From the NCBI GenBank assembly GCA_023666905.1, contig JAMPBC010000006.1:21770-62441 (forward strand): DNA of 40,672 nucleotides, read 5' to 3'. The notes under the pieces are model-generated. The model saw only the letters and a list, made by a program, of their open reading frames with translations, did no database searches and had not been told where the DNA came from. Made by a program: the position numbers and the translations under genes. Positions 25,683 to 34,376 of the stretch are shown here, piece by piece (position 1 is the first letter of the stretch; each line of letters starts with the position of its first letter). Source of the DNA: Bacteroides sp. (GTDB taxonomy: Bacteria > Bacteroidota > Bacteroidia > Bacteroidales > Muribaculaceae).

Positions 25683-27104
25683 ATGGAGAAAGCCGCAACA
25701 CCGGGCAGAGGAAAAAAATTCATGAAGGACCTTGGCATTTATGCCATAGGTAGCCTTGGCTCCAAGCTAATCACATTTCTGCTCCTCCCTCTTTACACAT
25801 TCTTTATTACCGACCCGGCTGATTTCGGATATTACGACATCTGCCTCACAATTGTGTTCGCACTTGAACCGCTGTTAGGTTGCCAGCTGTCCGATGGTGG
25901 TTTCAGATTCCTGATTGAAACTGACCGGATTGAACGCCAACGCACAATTATAACCTACGTTGTAAAGACTCTGCTGCGGAACTCACTGATTCTTATCGGT
26001 ATTGGCATTTGCGTTGGATTGGTGGAGGATGTCAAATACCTCTGCTTCATTGTGGCTTACAGCATTGTGTTCACCACTTACGATTATTCCAACCAACTCA
26101 CCCGCGGGCTGGGGCAATTGAAAACCTACATGTCAGTGAACATATTCACGGCATTTGCAGTTGCTTGTTTTTCGGTGCTCACTGTCGCTGTGCTTGGATG
26201 GGGTGTTCCCGGGTTGTTCATTGCCAACATTGGCGCACGCATCTGCAGCCTGATTATTCTGCAAATCCGGATAGGATTATTTTCCAAATACATAACATTC
26301 CGCCGGCTTGACAAAACATACGTACGGGAACTGCTTCACTATTCGCTTCCGTTGGTTCCCATGATGATGCTGTGGTATGTTCTCAATTCCAACAATGTTT
26401 TCTTCATCAAGCATTTTTTAGGGCTACGGGAGAATGGCATTTTCGCTGTACTAAGCAAGTTCGCCGGAATAATTTTCACTCTGACAAGTGTATTTTATCA
26501 AACTTGGCAACAAAACGCTTTTGAGCAATACAACACTCCGGACAGAAACAGATTCTTCACAACCATTCTCAATAATTACATATTACTCCTTACCTTCATA
26601 GCTTCAATATTTCCATACGCGCTCCGATTGGTATATCCCTGGATTGTGGGGCAGGAATATCAGGAAAGCTCCAACTATCTGTCAATTATAACGCTTTTCA
26701 CCGTAGGCTTCTCAATATCTGCTTTTTTGGAAGTCCTTTACCAATGTGCCAAACAAACCAAACGCATAATGATTTCAGTGTCAATTGGCATTCCCACAAA
26801 CATTCTATTAAATTATCTACTGGTTATTCGGTGGGGAATCTATGGGATTGTAATATCCAATGTGATAACCTACGTGGTGATGATAATTTACCGAGCCATT
26901 GACACACGTAAATATGCCAAACTCTCAGTGCATCGTAACAGTGTGATAGCCATCGCGATAATGTTTGGATCAGGCATACCGTATTATTATTGGCAACAAC
27001 CGCTTGCCGATATTATTCTATCCATTTTAATAATTGCTGTTTTTTTACTACTTTTGCCAAAAGATGTTGCGACATCCCTGAAATCCCGCTTGAAACTGAA
27101 CTGA
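25683..27104 (+). CDS. Polysaccharide flippase (Wzx/MVF-type lipid-linked oligosaccharide exporter)
   Basis: 473 residues with about 12-14 hydrophobic helices and few charged residues between them. The start, DLGIYAIGSLGSKLITFLLL, followed by PADFGYYDI, is the usual opening of the polysaccharide-biosynthesis (Wzx/MOP superfamily) exporters. It should flip undecaprenyl-linked repeat units across the inner membrane. It begins a plus-strand set with Wza-, Wzy- and Wzz-like genes, which supports a Wzy-dependent capsule, exopolysaccharide or O-antigen route. Confidence 0.9.
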   Translation: MEKAATPGRGKKFMKDLGIYAIGSLGSKLITFLLLPLYTFFITDPADFGYYDICLTIVFALEPLLGCQLSDGGFRFLIETDRIERQRTIITYVVKTLLRNSLILIGIGICVGLVEDVKYLCFIVAYSIVFTTYDYSNQLTRGLGQLKTYMSVNIFTAFAVACFSVLTVAVLGWGVPGLFIANIGARICSLIILQIRIGLFSKYITFRRLDKTYVRELLHYSLPLVPMMMLWYVLNSNNVFFIKHFLGLRENGIFAVLSKFAGIIFTLTSVFYQTWQQNAFEQYNTPDRNRFFTTILNNYILLLTFIASIFPYALRLVYPWIVGQEYQESSNYLSIITLFTVGFSISAFLEVLYQCAKQTKRIMISVSIGIPTNILLNYLLVIRWGIYGIVISNVITYVVMIIYRAIDTRKYAKLSVHRNSVIAIAIMFGSGIPYYYWQQPLADIILSILIIAVFLLLLPKDVATSLKSRLKLN

Positions 27105-27162
27105 AAGGGAAATGGGACTTCGCACTACAACAGATCGCCACAAAATCGTCACATAAAGCAAT

Positions 27163-27972
27163 ATGTTTAAATCAAATACGTTTCCCATCCTGCTTTTAAT
27201 CGCATGCATTTTCTGTTCTTGCAGCACAACTAAAAAAGATCTTGCATTTTTTCAGGACCTCGCCGACTCTAACTCAGGCACTCTGCCAACAATTCCATAC
27301 ACCAACACCGTAGAACCCGAATCGGAACTGGTTATCACGGTTAATGCAGACAACCCGGAAGTGGTGGCCGACTTTAATCTGCCTTATTTGAATCCCACCA
27401 CTCCTCGCTCACTGAGCAGCAATCCTCAGCCCCGCCAGCAAACCTATATGGTGGATAAGGATGGTTATATTGATTTCCCAAAACTCGGTAAAATTCATGT
27501 TGCCGGCATGACAACCTATCAAATCAAGGATTATCTTACGAAACGCATTTCGGAATATGTGAAGAATCCCATTGTCAACGTTACGTTAAACAGCTACCGT
27601 ATTGTTGTTATGGGCGAAGTAAACAATCCTAACACATTCTTCGTCTCCAATGACCGTTTCAGTGTGCTTGACGCACTTGCGGAAGCAGGCGGCTTGAGCG
27701 ATTATGCTCTTCGCGACAACATATTGGTACTCCGACGCAATGACAAAAACCAAATAGAATATACTCGCCTGAATCTTCACAACTCAAACATAACCCAAAG
27801 TCCCTGTTTCTGGCTGAAGAACAATGATGTTGTGCTTGTTTCACCAAACCAGATTAAGGAAGAGAACTCAAAATATAACACAAACAACGCCTATAAGTTA
27901 TCCGTCATATCCACAATTGTGGGTATGAGTTCGGCAATTATCTCCCTTATCATAGCATTAGCCGTAAAGTAA
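27163..27972 (+). CDS. Wza-like polysaccharide export lipoprotein
   Basis: 269 residues. The lipoprotein signal ends IFCSC with the lipidated Cys at 20. A polysaccharide-biosynthesis/export (Poly_export) domain follows, with YMVDKDGYIDFPKLGKIHV and LTKRISEYVKNPIVNV. A SLBB-like segment comes next, with VMGEVNNPNTFFV and VLDALAEAGGLSDYA. A hydrophobic C-terminal helix (about 247-267) spans or ends at a membrane, as in many Bacteroidetes Wza proteins. It would form the periplasmic and outer-membrane channel for the polymer. It is followed after 4 bases by the polymerase gene. Confidence 0.93.
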   Translation: MFKSNTFPILLLIACIFCSCSTTKKDLAFFQDLADSNSGTLPTIPYTNTVEPESELVITVNADNPEVVADFNLPYLNPTTPRSLSSNPQPRQQTYMVDKDGYIDFPKLGKIHVAGMTTYQIKDYLTKRISEYVKNPIVNVTLNSYRIVVMGEVNNPNTFFVSNDRFSVLDALAEAGGLSDYALRDNILVLRRNDKNQIEYTRLNLHNSNITQSPCFWLKNNDVVLVSPNQIKEENSKYNTNNAYKLSVISTIVGMSSAIISLIIALAVK

Positions 27973-27976
27973 TTGG

Positions 27977-29245
27977 ATGATACGTATTGACCGAGTTTGC
28001 GTATGGCTATTAATTGGTTGCCTTGCTTTTCTAACGCCCAGTTTTATAGTCTTCGGATTCGCTGATGAAATATTCAGCGCTTTATTCGGTATCATAGCGT
28101 TTTTTGACTGTATTGTCAATCATAATTGGAAAAAGTATAAATTATTGTGGATTATGATGGCTGTTTTGACACTATATGCCGTTTACTCCACAACTCTTGG
28201 ATTCAACACAATTTCAAGCATTATCATAGATTGGGTAATCTGCCTGAAACCATACATACCGTTTATGGTATTATATGCTGTTGCACCAACACTTACTGAA
28301 ACCGACAAAAAGACACTGCGAGTTATTTCAATCATAAATCTTGCATTCTCAAGTGCAGTGCTATGTGGAGGCACCACAGTGCTAAAGGCCGTACTGTCGC
28401 AGCCATACGTACCGGGAGTAATTATTTATATATCGGCATGCGTTTACTTGTATGCCTCCATTGACTCGTATGACAAGATACCATACCGTAACCTTATTAT
28501 CACCATTGTGTTTCTCTCTTTTGGCTTGCTGTGCACAAGATCAAAATTCTATGCCGAATATATTGTAACCTTGTTTTTCCTCTTTATTTATAAACCGGGA
28601 ATTACAAAGCACATCACACTTGGACATGTTACTGTTATAGCAGGACTATGTGTAACCGTCTTGCTTGCCACATGGCAGAAAATATCCTATTATTTTTTAA
28701 TGGGTAACAACACCACTTTTGATGCTGAAACTTTGCAATCGTTTGCCCGACCGGTCCTTTATGCCACATCGGGTTTAATACTCTGGGATTTTTTTCCTTT
28801 TGGTAGTGGTCTTGCATCTTTTGCAACTTTTGCATCGCAAGTCAATTACTCAAACTTGTACTATGAATATGGTCTTGATAAGATTCATGGGTTGTCGCCA
28901 CAAATGAATGATTTTATATGTGATGCATATTATCCTTCGTTAGCCGAATTTGGAATTGTGGGAGTAATCCTGTTCATTTGGCTGTGGTCGTACATTTATG
29001 GTATTATTAAAAAACTATTGCGGGCGCGAATGCCTGAAAAAAGCATGGACTACGTCATTGGCTCGCTTTTAATATTGTTCATACTTATTGAATGTACCAG
29101 CGGAACAACCATCACCCAATCGCCAGGTGTTATTGCCGCCGCCCTATTAGGACTCATCTGCGGAAAAGCAGAAAAAATAAGCACTTCAGAGCCTGCAAAA
29201 AGCTCCAGTTTGAAAAATAATAAGTTAATTTGCAAAAAAATATAA
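27977..29245 (+). CDS. O-antigen polymerase/ligase-like membrane protein (Wzy-type)
   Basis: 422 residues with about 10-11 hydrophobic helices and a large outer loop near 240-320 (SYYFLMGNNTTFDAETLQ and on to DAYYPSLAEFG), the layout of Wzy polymerases and O-antigen ligases. No short sequence signature is diagnostic; the call rests on topology and on the neighbours Wza-like (4 bases before) and Wzz-like (10 bases after). The base composition is clearly richer in A/T than the surrounding genes, as is usual for wzy, which is often horizontally exchanged. Confidence 0.75.
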   Translation: MIRIDRVCVWLLIGCLAFLTPSFIVFGFADEIFSALFGIIAFFDCIVNHNWKKYKLLWIMMAVLTLYAVYSTTLGFNTISSIIIDWVICLKPYIPFMVLYAVAPTLTETDKKTLRVISIINLAFSSAVLCGGTTVLKAVLSQPYVPGVIIYISACVYLYASIDSYDKIPYRNLIITIVFLSFGLLCTRSKFYAEYIVTLFFLFIYKPGITKHITLGHVTVIAGLCVTVLLATWQKISYYFLMGNNTTFDAETLQSFARPVLYATSGLILWDFFPFGSGLASFATFASQVNYSNLYYEYGLDKIHGLSPQMNDFICDAYYPSLAEFGIVGVILFIWLWSYIYGIIKKLLRARMPEKSMDYVIGSLLILFILIECTSGTTITQSPGVIAAALLGLICGKAEKISTSEPAKSSSLKNNKLICKKI

Positions 29246-29255
29246 TCCAACTGCA

Positions 29256-31304
29256 ATGGAACAAAAAAATAATGTTATAGATATTCGCCGTTTCATACGG
29301 GCATCTAAAAAGATTTGGTGGCTGTTTTTGGCTTCAGCAATTATATGTGTTGGCGCAGCCGGATGGTATGTTTCCAGATCGTTACAGAAATTCCCCATCA
29401 CAGGCGAGATGCTCATTGGCGAAGAGTCCATGATTGACGGCGGAGCCAGTGCACTTGCGGCAGCCAAGGCAGGTGGCGGAATGGGACAAATGCTGAAAAC
29501 ATTTTCCATTGGAGGACTTGGAGGTTCAGCTGTGGATAATGAGTTGCTGGTTCTTGGCAGCCACGATGTTATGCTGCGCACCGTAAGAGCGCTTGACCTC
29601 AACCGCTCTTATCTCGGCAAAACAGAAGATGGCACGAAAGCATTGCTATGGCGTAACAGCCCTGTGGTTGTAGCCGCATCATCCGAATATTTCGATACCC
29701 TTGCCACAGGATTTAATCTGAAAATAAAATTGCTGCCCGGAGGCAAAGCCGACATTGTAGCAACTAAAGGTCTCCTGCGAAAAGTTATTGCTGAGGCCAA
29801 GGATGTTAAATTACCGACTCTGTTCTCTACTCCTTTGGGCAAAGTAGAAGTGCTTCGTGGGGAATCATTTGACTCATCGCCCTACAGAACAATAACCGTG
29901 AACGTCAACGGTAACAATCCGGCCGCCGTGAAACTCGCAAAGGATTTGGACATTGCAATAAAAACCAAACTGAGCGATGTGATTTATGTTGACCTTGAAT
30001 GTGCCAACAAAGATCTTGGCAAAGCCATTGTTAACGGCGTAATGGCCGAATATAATGCAAAACGTCTTGACCGTGTGCATGAAACAGCCGTAAATTCAAT
30101 AAAATATTATGACGGCCGCATTGCTGAAACACTTAAGCAATTGGAACAGTCCGAGAAAAAAATGGCTGACTACAAACGCGACAAGCAGTTTTCCGGCACC
30201 GAGTCAGAAGCAAAAGTGCTTACCGAAATGGGAGCTGAGACAAAAGCCATTGTGTTGGCGGCTCAGAACAGCATAAATTACTATGAAACCGTGGTGAAGA
30301 CTCTACGCAACGGACTTAACTCCGACGCTTTGATACCGCAAATGGCAGCAATGGGCGACACATCGCTTATTGCAAAATACAACAAATTGATTCTTGAACG
30401 CCGTGAGTTACGCCAATCGGCCACAGAAGATAACCCTGTGCTTGTCCAGCTCAACCAACGAATTTCCTCCATGGCCGGATTGATTGAATCAAATGCCGAT
30501 ATGCTAATGGCTCAAGCCAAATCTAAACTTGATGCCCAAATGGGCCTCTCCGGCTTGATCAGCAATCGATTGGGACAATATCCTAACATTGAATTGGATT
30601 ATGTTCCAATTTACCGCGACACCCAGTTCCTTAACTCCCTTTACATTTATCTGGTTCAGGCTCGTGAAAATGCTGTGTTGAAGCTATACGCTGACACCGA
30701 TTTGGGCTATGTGTTTGAACCTGCCTACGTTTCCAAGCCGGGATTGCCCATTAAGAATATACTCCTTGTGGTGGGGGCATTTCTATTTGCTTTGATTGGT
30801 TCAAGCATAATCGCCTTGATTGTTATGCGATTCTCACAACGTGTTCAGCAACCCATGGATTTGGCCTTTATGGGCATTGACGCACACGCTTTTAATTATG
30901 ATGACTCAAACCAAAACATGGCCAGGATGCGCACAATGCTGATGTCAGAACCTGACAGACGAGTAATATATCTTGCAGACTTTGCAAACAACAGCAGCGT
31001 CAAAGAAAATCTGTTAAAATCATTTACAGAAGCCGGTCTGGAACCCTCTGTTATCAGCGCCGACACCGACAGCTATCTACTTTCACCTGAAATCAATGCT
31101 GATATTGACAAATTGCTTGCAACCACGCAATACGTCTTTGTCAACACTCCCAATGCCGAAAACATTTTCATGCTTGAGAACGCCATTAGCAGTCGCGAAG
31201 CCTCATTACTCATCATTGTTCCTGATAGCATGAAGCGCAAGCAACTTAAAAAGCTGCTTAAAGGCCAACAAGCCGACAAGGTTTACACACTGATTGTGAA
31301 ATAA
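29256..31304 (+). CDS. Wzz-like polysaccharide co-polymerase with a degenerate BY-kinase domain
   Basis: 682 residues. Membrane helix 1 is at about 22-42 and helix 2 at about 500-525, with a long periplasmic alpha/coiled-coil region between (for example YDGRIAETLKQLEQSEKKMA). A cytoplasmic domain at about 540-682 follows. It aligns by eye with the C-terminal bacterial tyrosine kinase domain: VIYLADFANNSSVKENLLKS sits where Walker A should be, but the GxGKST residues are absent. SADTDSYLLS and VFVNTPNAE replace the Walker A' and B motifs. No Tyr cluster ends the chain. It should set polymer length and link to the Wza-like channel; kinase activity is unlikely. Confidence 0.88.
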   Translation: MEQKNNVIDIRRFIRASKKIWWLFLASAIICVGAAGWYVSRSLQKFPITGEMLIGEESMIDGGASALAAAKAGGGMGQMLKTFSIGGLGGSAVDNELLVLGSHDVMLRTVRALDLNRSYLGKTEDGTKALLWRNSPVVVAASSEYFDTLATGFNLKIKLLPGGKADIVATKGLLRKVIAEAKDVKLPTLFSTPLGKVEVLRGESFDSSPYRTITVNVNGNNPAAVKLAKDLDIAIKTKLSDVIYVDLECANKDLGKAIVNGVMAEYNAKRLDRVHETAVNSIKYYDGRIAETLKQLEQSEKKMADYKRDKQFSGTESEAKVLTEMGAETKAIVLAAQNSINYYETVVKTLRNGLNSDALIPQMAAMGDTSLIAKYNKLILERRELRQSATEDNPVLVQLNQRISSMAGLIESNADMLMAQAKSKLDAQMGLSGLISNRLGQYPNIELDYVPIYRDTQFLNSLYIYLVQARENAVLKLYADTDLGYVFEPAYVSKPGLPIKNILLVVGAFLFALIGSSIIALIVMRFSQRVQQPMDLAFMGIDAHAFNYDDSNQNMARMRTMLMSEPDRRVIYLADFANNSSVKENLLKSFTEAGLEPSVISADTDSYLLSPEINADIDKLLATTQYVFVNTPNAENIFMLENAISSREASLLIIVPDSMKRKQLKKLLKGQQADKVYTLIVK

Positions 31305-31333
31305 ATAGCTCTGTAATACGAACTACAAACTCT

Positions 31334-31366
31334 AAGAGCCTGGCCCCATGATGGGTCAGACTTTTT
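31334..31366 (+). terminator. Intrinsic terminator after the export operon
   Basis: Stem of about ten pairs with one mismatch (arms AAGAGCCTGGCCC and GGGTCAGACTTT, loop around CATGAT) followed by a T run. It lies between the convergent Wzz-like and GT2 genes. Confidence 0.65.
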
Positions 31367-32291
31367 ACCTTCCTAAAATTCGTTGGCTAAGATGTGCGGC
31401 TTGAAACAGCATGCGGTAAGCTAATGGGATGTGACGCAACTGCATTATCCGGGAGTTTACTTGTGGAAATGTTTCATGCCATTTCCTTAAATCCCTGTGA
31501 GGAGCTCTTGCATATTTTATTTTTGCGCAGAACATCAAATGGTCAAGAAACTCATTATACTTGTCGGAGTAGCCTTGTTCATTGAACCAGTCAACAAGTT
31601 TTACGGCAATAGCAATATGATCTGACAGAAGTTTCTCTTTTGAACTCCGAGCCAATGTAACGACACCCGGCCTTTCAAAATAATTATAAACCGGTGTGGA
31701 GATTTGAGCAATTTTTCTAACCTGAGTCATTAATTTGGCCACTATAGCCAGGTCGGCCCAACGGTCCAAACCGGGGAAAGGCTTGGCCGACTCATCCAAC
31801 ACATATGTTTTAATTAGCTTGTTCCACAGAGCAAAATGAGCTGTATCAATTGGCATATCGTTGAGAGAACGAATGTCGGCTTTAGGCGTAACGAGTTTAG
31901 TCTTATCCCCAACATGTTGAACGTATGGAGCGAATACAATGTCAGCGTTGGTTTTAGTTGCCTCTTGAGCGAGCGCCGAGAGTGCGCCGGGACGCATGGT
32001 GTCGTCAGCATCGCAGCACATCACATAAACAGCAGGACCTCCACGAAAGCCATCTATCAGAGCACAAGCGTAACCCTCGCGCATGGGTTTGTGATACACA
32101 TAAGCATTTGAATGGTTTTTCAATCTCTCATCAATAATGCTTCCGGTGCTGTCCGTTGAACAATCATTGATAACAATCAGAATAAAATCTTTGAAATCTT
32201 GTCCAAGAACCGAATCGATTGCTGCCCCGACTGTTTTTTCAGCATTGTAAGCAGGCATAATCACAGCGATATAGGGTTGCGCGGGCATCAT
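31365..32291 (-). CDS. GT2-family glycosyltransferase
   Basis: 308 residues. Canonical GT-A start IAVIMPAYNAEKTVGAAIDS, then VINDCSTDSTGSI and the DxD motif CDADD at about 108-112. It is a soluble enzyme without membrane helices, apart from a short amphipathic C-terminus. It likely adds a sugar from a nucleotide donor to a surface glycan; the donor is not predictable. The start overlaps the AlbA_2 gene stop as ATGA (32288-32291), making it the last gene of the mtnN-luxS operon. Its end faces the end of the polysaccharide export operon, whose pathway it may serve. Confidence 0.92.
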   Translation of the reverse strand: MMPAQPYIAVIMPAYNAEKTVGAAIDSVLGQDFKDFILIVINDCSTDSTGSIIDERLKNHSNAYVYHKPMREGYACALIDGFRGGPAVYVMCCDADDTMRPGALSALAQEATKTNADIVFAPYVQHVGDKTKLVTPKADIRSLNDMPIDTAHFALWNKLIKTYVLDESAKPFPGLDRWADLAIVAKLMTQVRKIAQISTPVYNYFERPGVVTLARSSKEKLLSDHIAIAVKLVDWFNEQGYSDKYNEFLDHLMFCAKIKYARAPHRDLRKWHETFPQVNSRIMQLRHIPLAYRMLFQAAHLSQRILGR

Positions 32292-32959
32292 GAATGTAGC
32301 GAAGGATCTGAAGGCACCAGATGGAACCTTCGGTTAATGAAACGGAAATCAATAACAGACAGCGCGTAAAGTCGCAATATCAATTGCTCGGCTACGTTGT
32401 TTGACACCTTGCATAGTGCAGGAACCTTATCGGGATCAATGAAGCCACTGGAATTGAGCATTGTCAATAAACTCTGCTCCGCCTCCGAGAGTGAAATAAT
32501 GTTTGGCTGTGATTTTAATTTATGCTTCCAAGCCTTCACCATAAGAGGGTGAGCCAAAATATTTTCATCGGCCACTCTGTAGAACGCCTTTAAACTGCCG
32601 TCGGCTTCGGAAACAGAGACCGGCCGACGGGCCGAAGCGTCCACTTCGGCAATAATGACCATGGCCCCCTCCTCGGCCTTGTATGCAGAGAATTTAGGAC
32701 TTTGCGCAGGCTTGCAATATAATTGAGCCGCCTGCTCCACAACATAAATGTCCTCTTCGTTCCGCACTCCGGCAATTGAGCCATTATCCTTGACTCCAAT
32801 AAGTAAACGTCCGCCGGAATTGTTGGCAAATGCGGAAATGGAACGCGCAATCTTCCTGGCATCAGAAATTTGAAACTTAAAATCCTGATGTTCGTTTTCA
32901 CCCTCAGCAATGAGTTTATGAAGGTAATATTTACCGCGTGAGGCGCGAATATCTTTCAC
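32288..32959 (-). CDS. AlbA_2/Schlafen-domain protein
   Basis: 223 residues. Residues about 20-130 form the AlbA_2 (Schlafen-type) domain: EHQDFKF, ISAFANNSGGRLLIGVKDNG, SIAGV and a later EVDASARRPV strand. The C-terminal part (about 155-223) resembles a small winged helix. Members are called ATP-binding or nucleic-acid-binding regulators; the biochemical role is largely unknown. It starts at a GTG that overlaps the luxS TGA as GTGA, so it is coupled to luxS, and it is coupled again to the GT2 gene by ATGA. Its presence in a SAH-recycling operon is unexplained. Confidence 0.85.
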   Translation of the reverse strand: MKDIRASRGKYYLHKLIAEGENEHQDFKFQISDARKIARSISAFANNSGGRLLIGVKDNGSIAGVRNEEDIYVVEQAAQLYCKPAQSPKFSAYKAEEGAMVIIAEVDASARRPVSVSEADGSLKAFYRVADENILAHPLMVKAWKHKLKSQPNIISLSEAEQSLLTMLNSSGFIDPDKVPALCKVSNNVAEQLILRLYALSVIDFRFINRRFHLVPSDPSLHS

Positions 32960-33438
32960 TTGGGATAATTTAAGTTCTCTGCATCCGGATGTTGCAGCAC
33001 TTCTTCAAGAAAAGTCGCAGCGGCTTTACGTGCTCCGTCAAGATCCATATAGGAATAATTTCCGCAATCGCGGGGTGTTGCACCGGGAATGTCGCCGGTG
33101 AAAGTTGCAACATAGCTGAACATCTCCCTGAGCAATGGAAGTATTTGAGTGGACGTAAGTTCACCCTGCAAAATAAGATAATTTCCTGTCAGGCACCCCA
33201 TAGGCCCCCAATATACCACCTTTGGCGCCCACTCGGCGTGATTGCGAAGAAAAGTGGCGGCAAGATGCTCCATGGCATGCAGCGAAGCTCCATCGAGAGG
33301 TTGCTGGCGATTAGGCTCTGTTAAACGCACATCAAAAGTAGTGAGGACATCGCCGCTTGGCGTTACATCCCTGCGCGACACATACACGCCTCGCTTTAAA
33401 CGCAGATGGTCAATGGTGAAACTTGGAATCTTTTCCAT
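32956..33438 (-). CDS. luxS: S-ribosylhomocysteine lyase LuxS
   Basis: About 160 residues, the normal LuxS size. It cleaves S-ribosylhomocysteine to homocysteine and DPD, the precursor of AI-2. The metal-binding HxxEH is present (LHAMEHL), with the catalytic Cys in YWGPMGC and the third metal ligand Cys in DCGNY. The start chosen is the ATG giving MEKIPSFTIDHL, one base after the mtnN stop; a TTG seven codons upstream would give a 167-residue form and is less likely. With mtnN directly upstream it completes the two-step detoxification of S-adenosylhomocysteine. Confidence 0.97.
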   Translation of the reverse strand: MEKIPSFTIDHLRLKRGVYVSRRDVTPSGDVLTTFDVRLTEPNRQQPLDGASLHAMEHLAATFLRNHAEWAPKVVYWGPMGCLTGNYLILQGELTSTQILPLLREMFSYVATFTGDIPGATPRDCGNYSYMDLDGARKAAATFLEEVLQHPDAENLNYPK

Positions 33439-33439
33439 T

Positions 33440-34144
33440 TCAGATTTTGGGTTCGTCAAGTTCGCTTATCTGTTCAATTACCAACCGCAACGCATCGAAT
33501 GTGTGATGCGGAGCCTCTTCCCAGAAATTAGTGTATTGAGCAATGTTATCATCGGCACCGGGGGTGTCGGAAATAACCCTTATGCAAGCAAAAGGCACAT
33601 CACGCAAATAACATACCTGAGCTATGGCAGCCGACTCCATGTCGACGGCATCCACATCAGGATACAGCGTTTTTATGCGGTTTATCACTTCGGAATCTGA
33701 AACGAAAATATCGCCGGAACAAACAAGTCCGTGCTTAATGTTGTCACTTTCATGCAAGCAAGGAAGCGAATTCACAGCATCGGAAGTGTGGAAATAACGG
33801 GGACAGCCTGAAGCATCGCCCCATTGTGTCCCGGGGCCGCACCAAACGTCATGATAAGCCACGCGGGTACCAACTACAATGTCAAGCACTCCTGCATTTC
33901 CTCCTGTTCCGCCGGCAACTCCGCTGTTAATAATTAAATCGGGCGAGAAATTATCAATAAGAGTAGCAGTGCCAAGAGCGGCATTGACCTTTCCAATGCC
34001 ACATTGCATTGCAATTATGGAAGTGTCACCAAGAATTCCTGTGTGAAATGTGTACCCATGAATGGTGCTTTGTGTGCAACCTTCAAGCAAAGGTAAAAGG
34101 AGCTGCAACTCCTTATCCATGGCCACTATAACGCCTATTTTCAT
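33440..34144 (-). CDS. mtnN: 5'-methylthioadenosine/S-adenosylhomocysteine nucleosidase
   Basis: 234 residues from the ATG at 34144, which gives the classic MKIGVIVAMDKEL start with catalytic Glu12; an ATG-less extension upstream is ignored. The purine-binding DAVDMESAAIAQ segment and the catalytic Asp in RVISDTPGADD are present. It removes adenine from SAH and MTA, producing S-ribosylhomocysteine for LuxS, encoded one base downstream. The enzyme carries an insertion-like stretch near residues 105-135 (WCGPGTQWGDASGCPRYF), common in Bacteroidales homologues as far as I recall. Confidence 0.95.
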   Translation of the reverse strand: MKIGVIVAMDKELQLLLPLLEGCTQSTIHGYTFHTGILGDTSIIAMQCGIGKVNAALGTATLIDNFSPDLIINSGVAGGTGGNAGVLDIVVGTRVAYHDVWCGPGTQWGDASGCPRYFHTSDAVNSLPCLHESDNIKHGLVCSGDIFVSDSEVINRIKTLYPDVDAVDMESAAIAQVCYLRDVPFACIRVISDTPGADDNIAQYTNFWEEAPHHTFDALRLVIEQISELDEPKI

Positions 34145-34175
34145 TATGTTTCGATATTTTTTGTGGTTTCTATTG

Positions 34176-34183
34176 CAAAAATA
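34176..34183 (-). promoter_or_regulatory. Candidate -7 element for the mtnN-luxS operon
   Basis: TATTTTTG on the minus strand matches TAnnTTTG and lies 31 bases upstream of the mtnN ATG. It also supports starting mtnN at 34144 rather than further upstream. Confidence 0.45.
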
Positions 34184-34310
34184 ACAAAACTCATCCAAAT
34201 TGAAAAATCATTTTTCTCACAACGCTTGTCTTCACCAAGAATTGGCAAGTTGGGGCAAAGCAACTTAATGGTAATACACTTGAAACGAACGAGTCGGCCC
34301 AATGAAAATA

Positions 34311-34347
34311 TTAAGCCGGCGCATCCCAATAGGAATCGCCGGCTTTA
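34311..34347 (-). terminator. Terminator hairpin after rng
   Basis: Minus strand: AAGCCGGCG, ATTCC, loop TATT, GGGAT, one bulged G, CGCCGGCTT, a stem of about 14 pairs, then AATATTTTC. It begins about 30 bases after the rng stop codon. Confidence 0.75.
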
Positions 34348-34376
34348 ATTCTTGTTCAGATAGGTTGTGAGGATAA

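Noticed and set aside
34145-34198. 18-residue N-terminal extension of MtnN
   Set aside because: The family start MKIG is at the ATG at 34144, and a -7 promoter element lies inside the extension.
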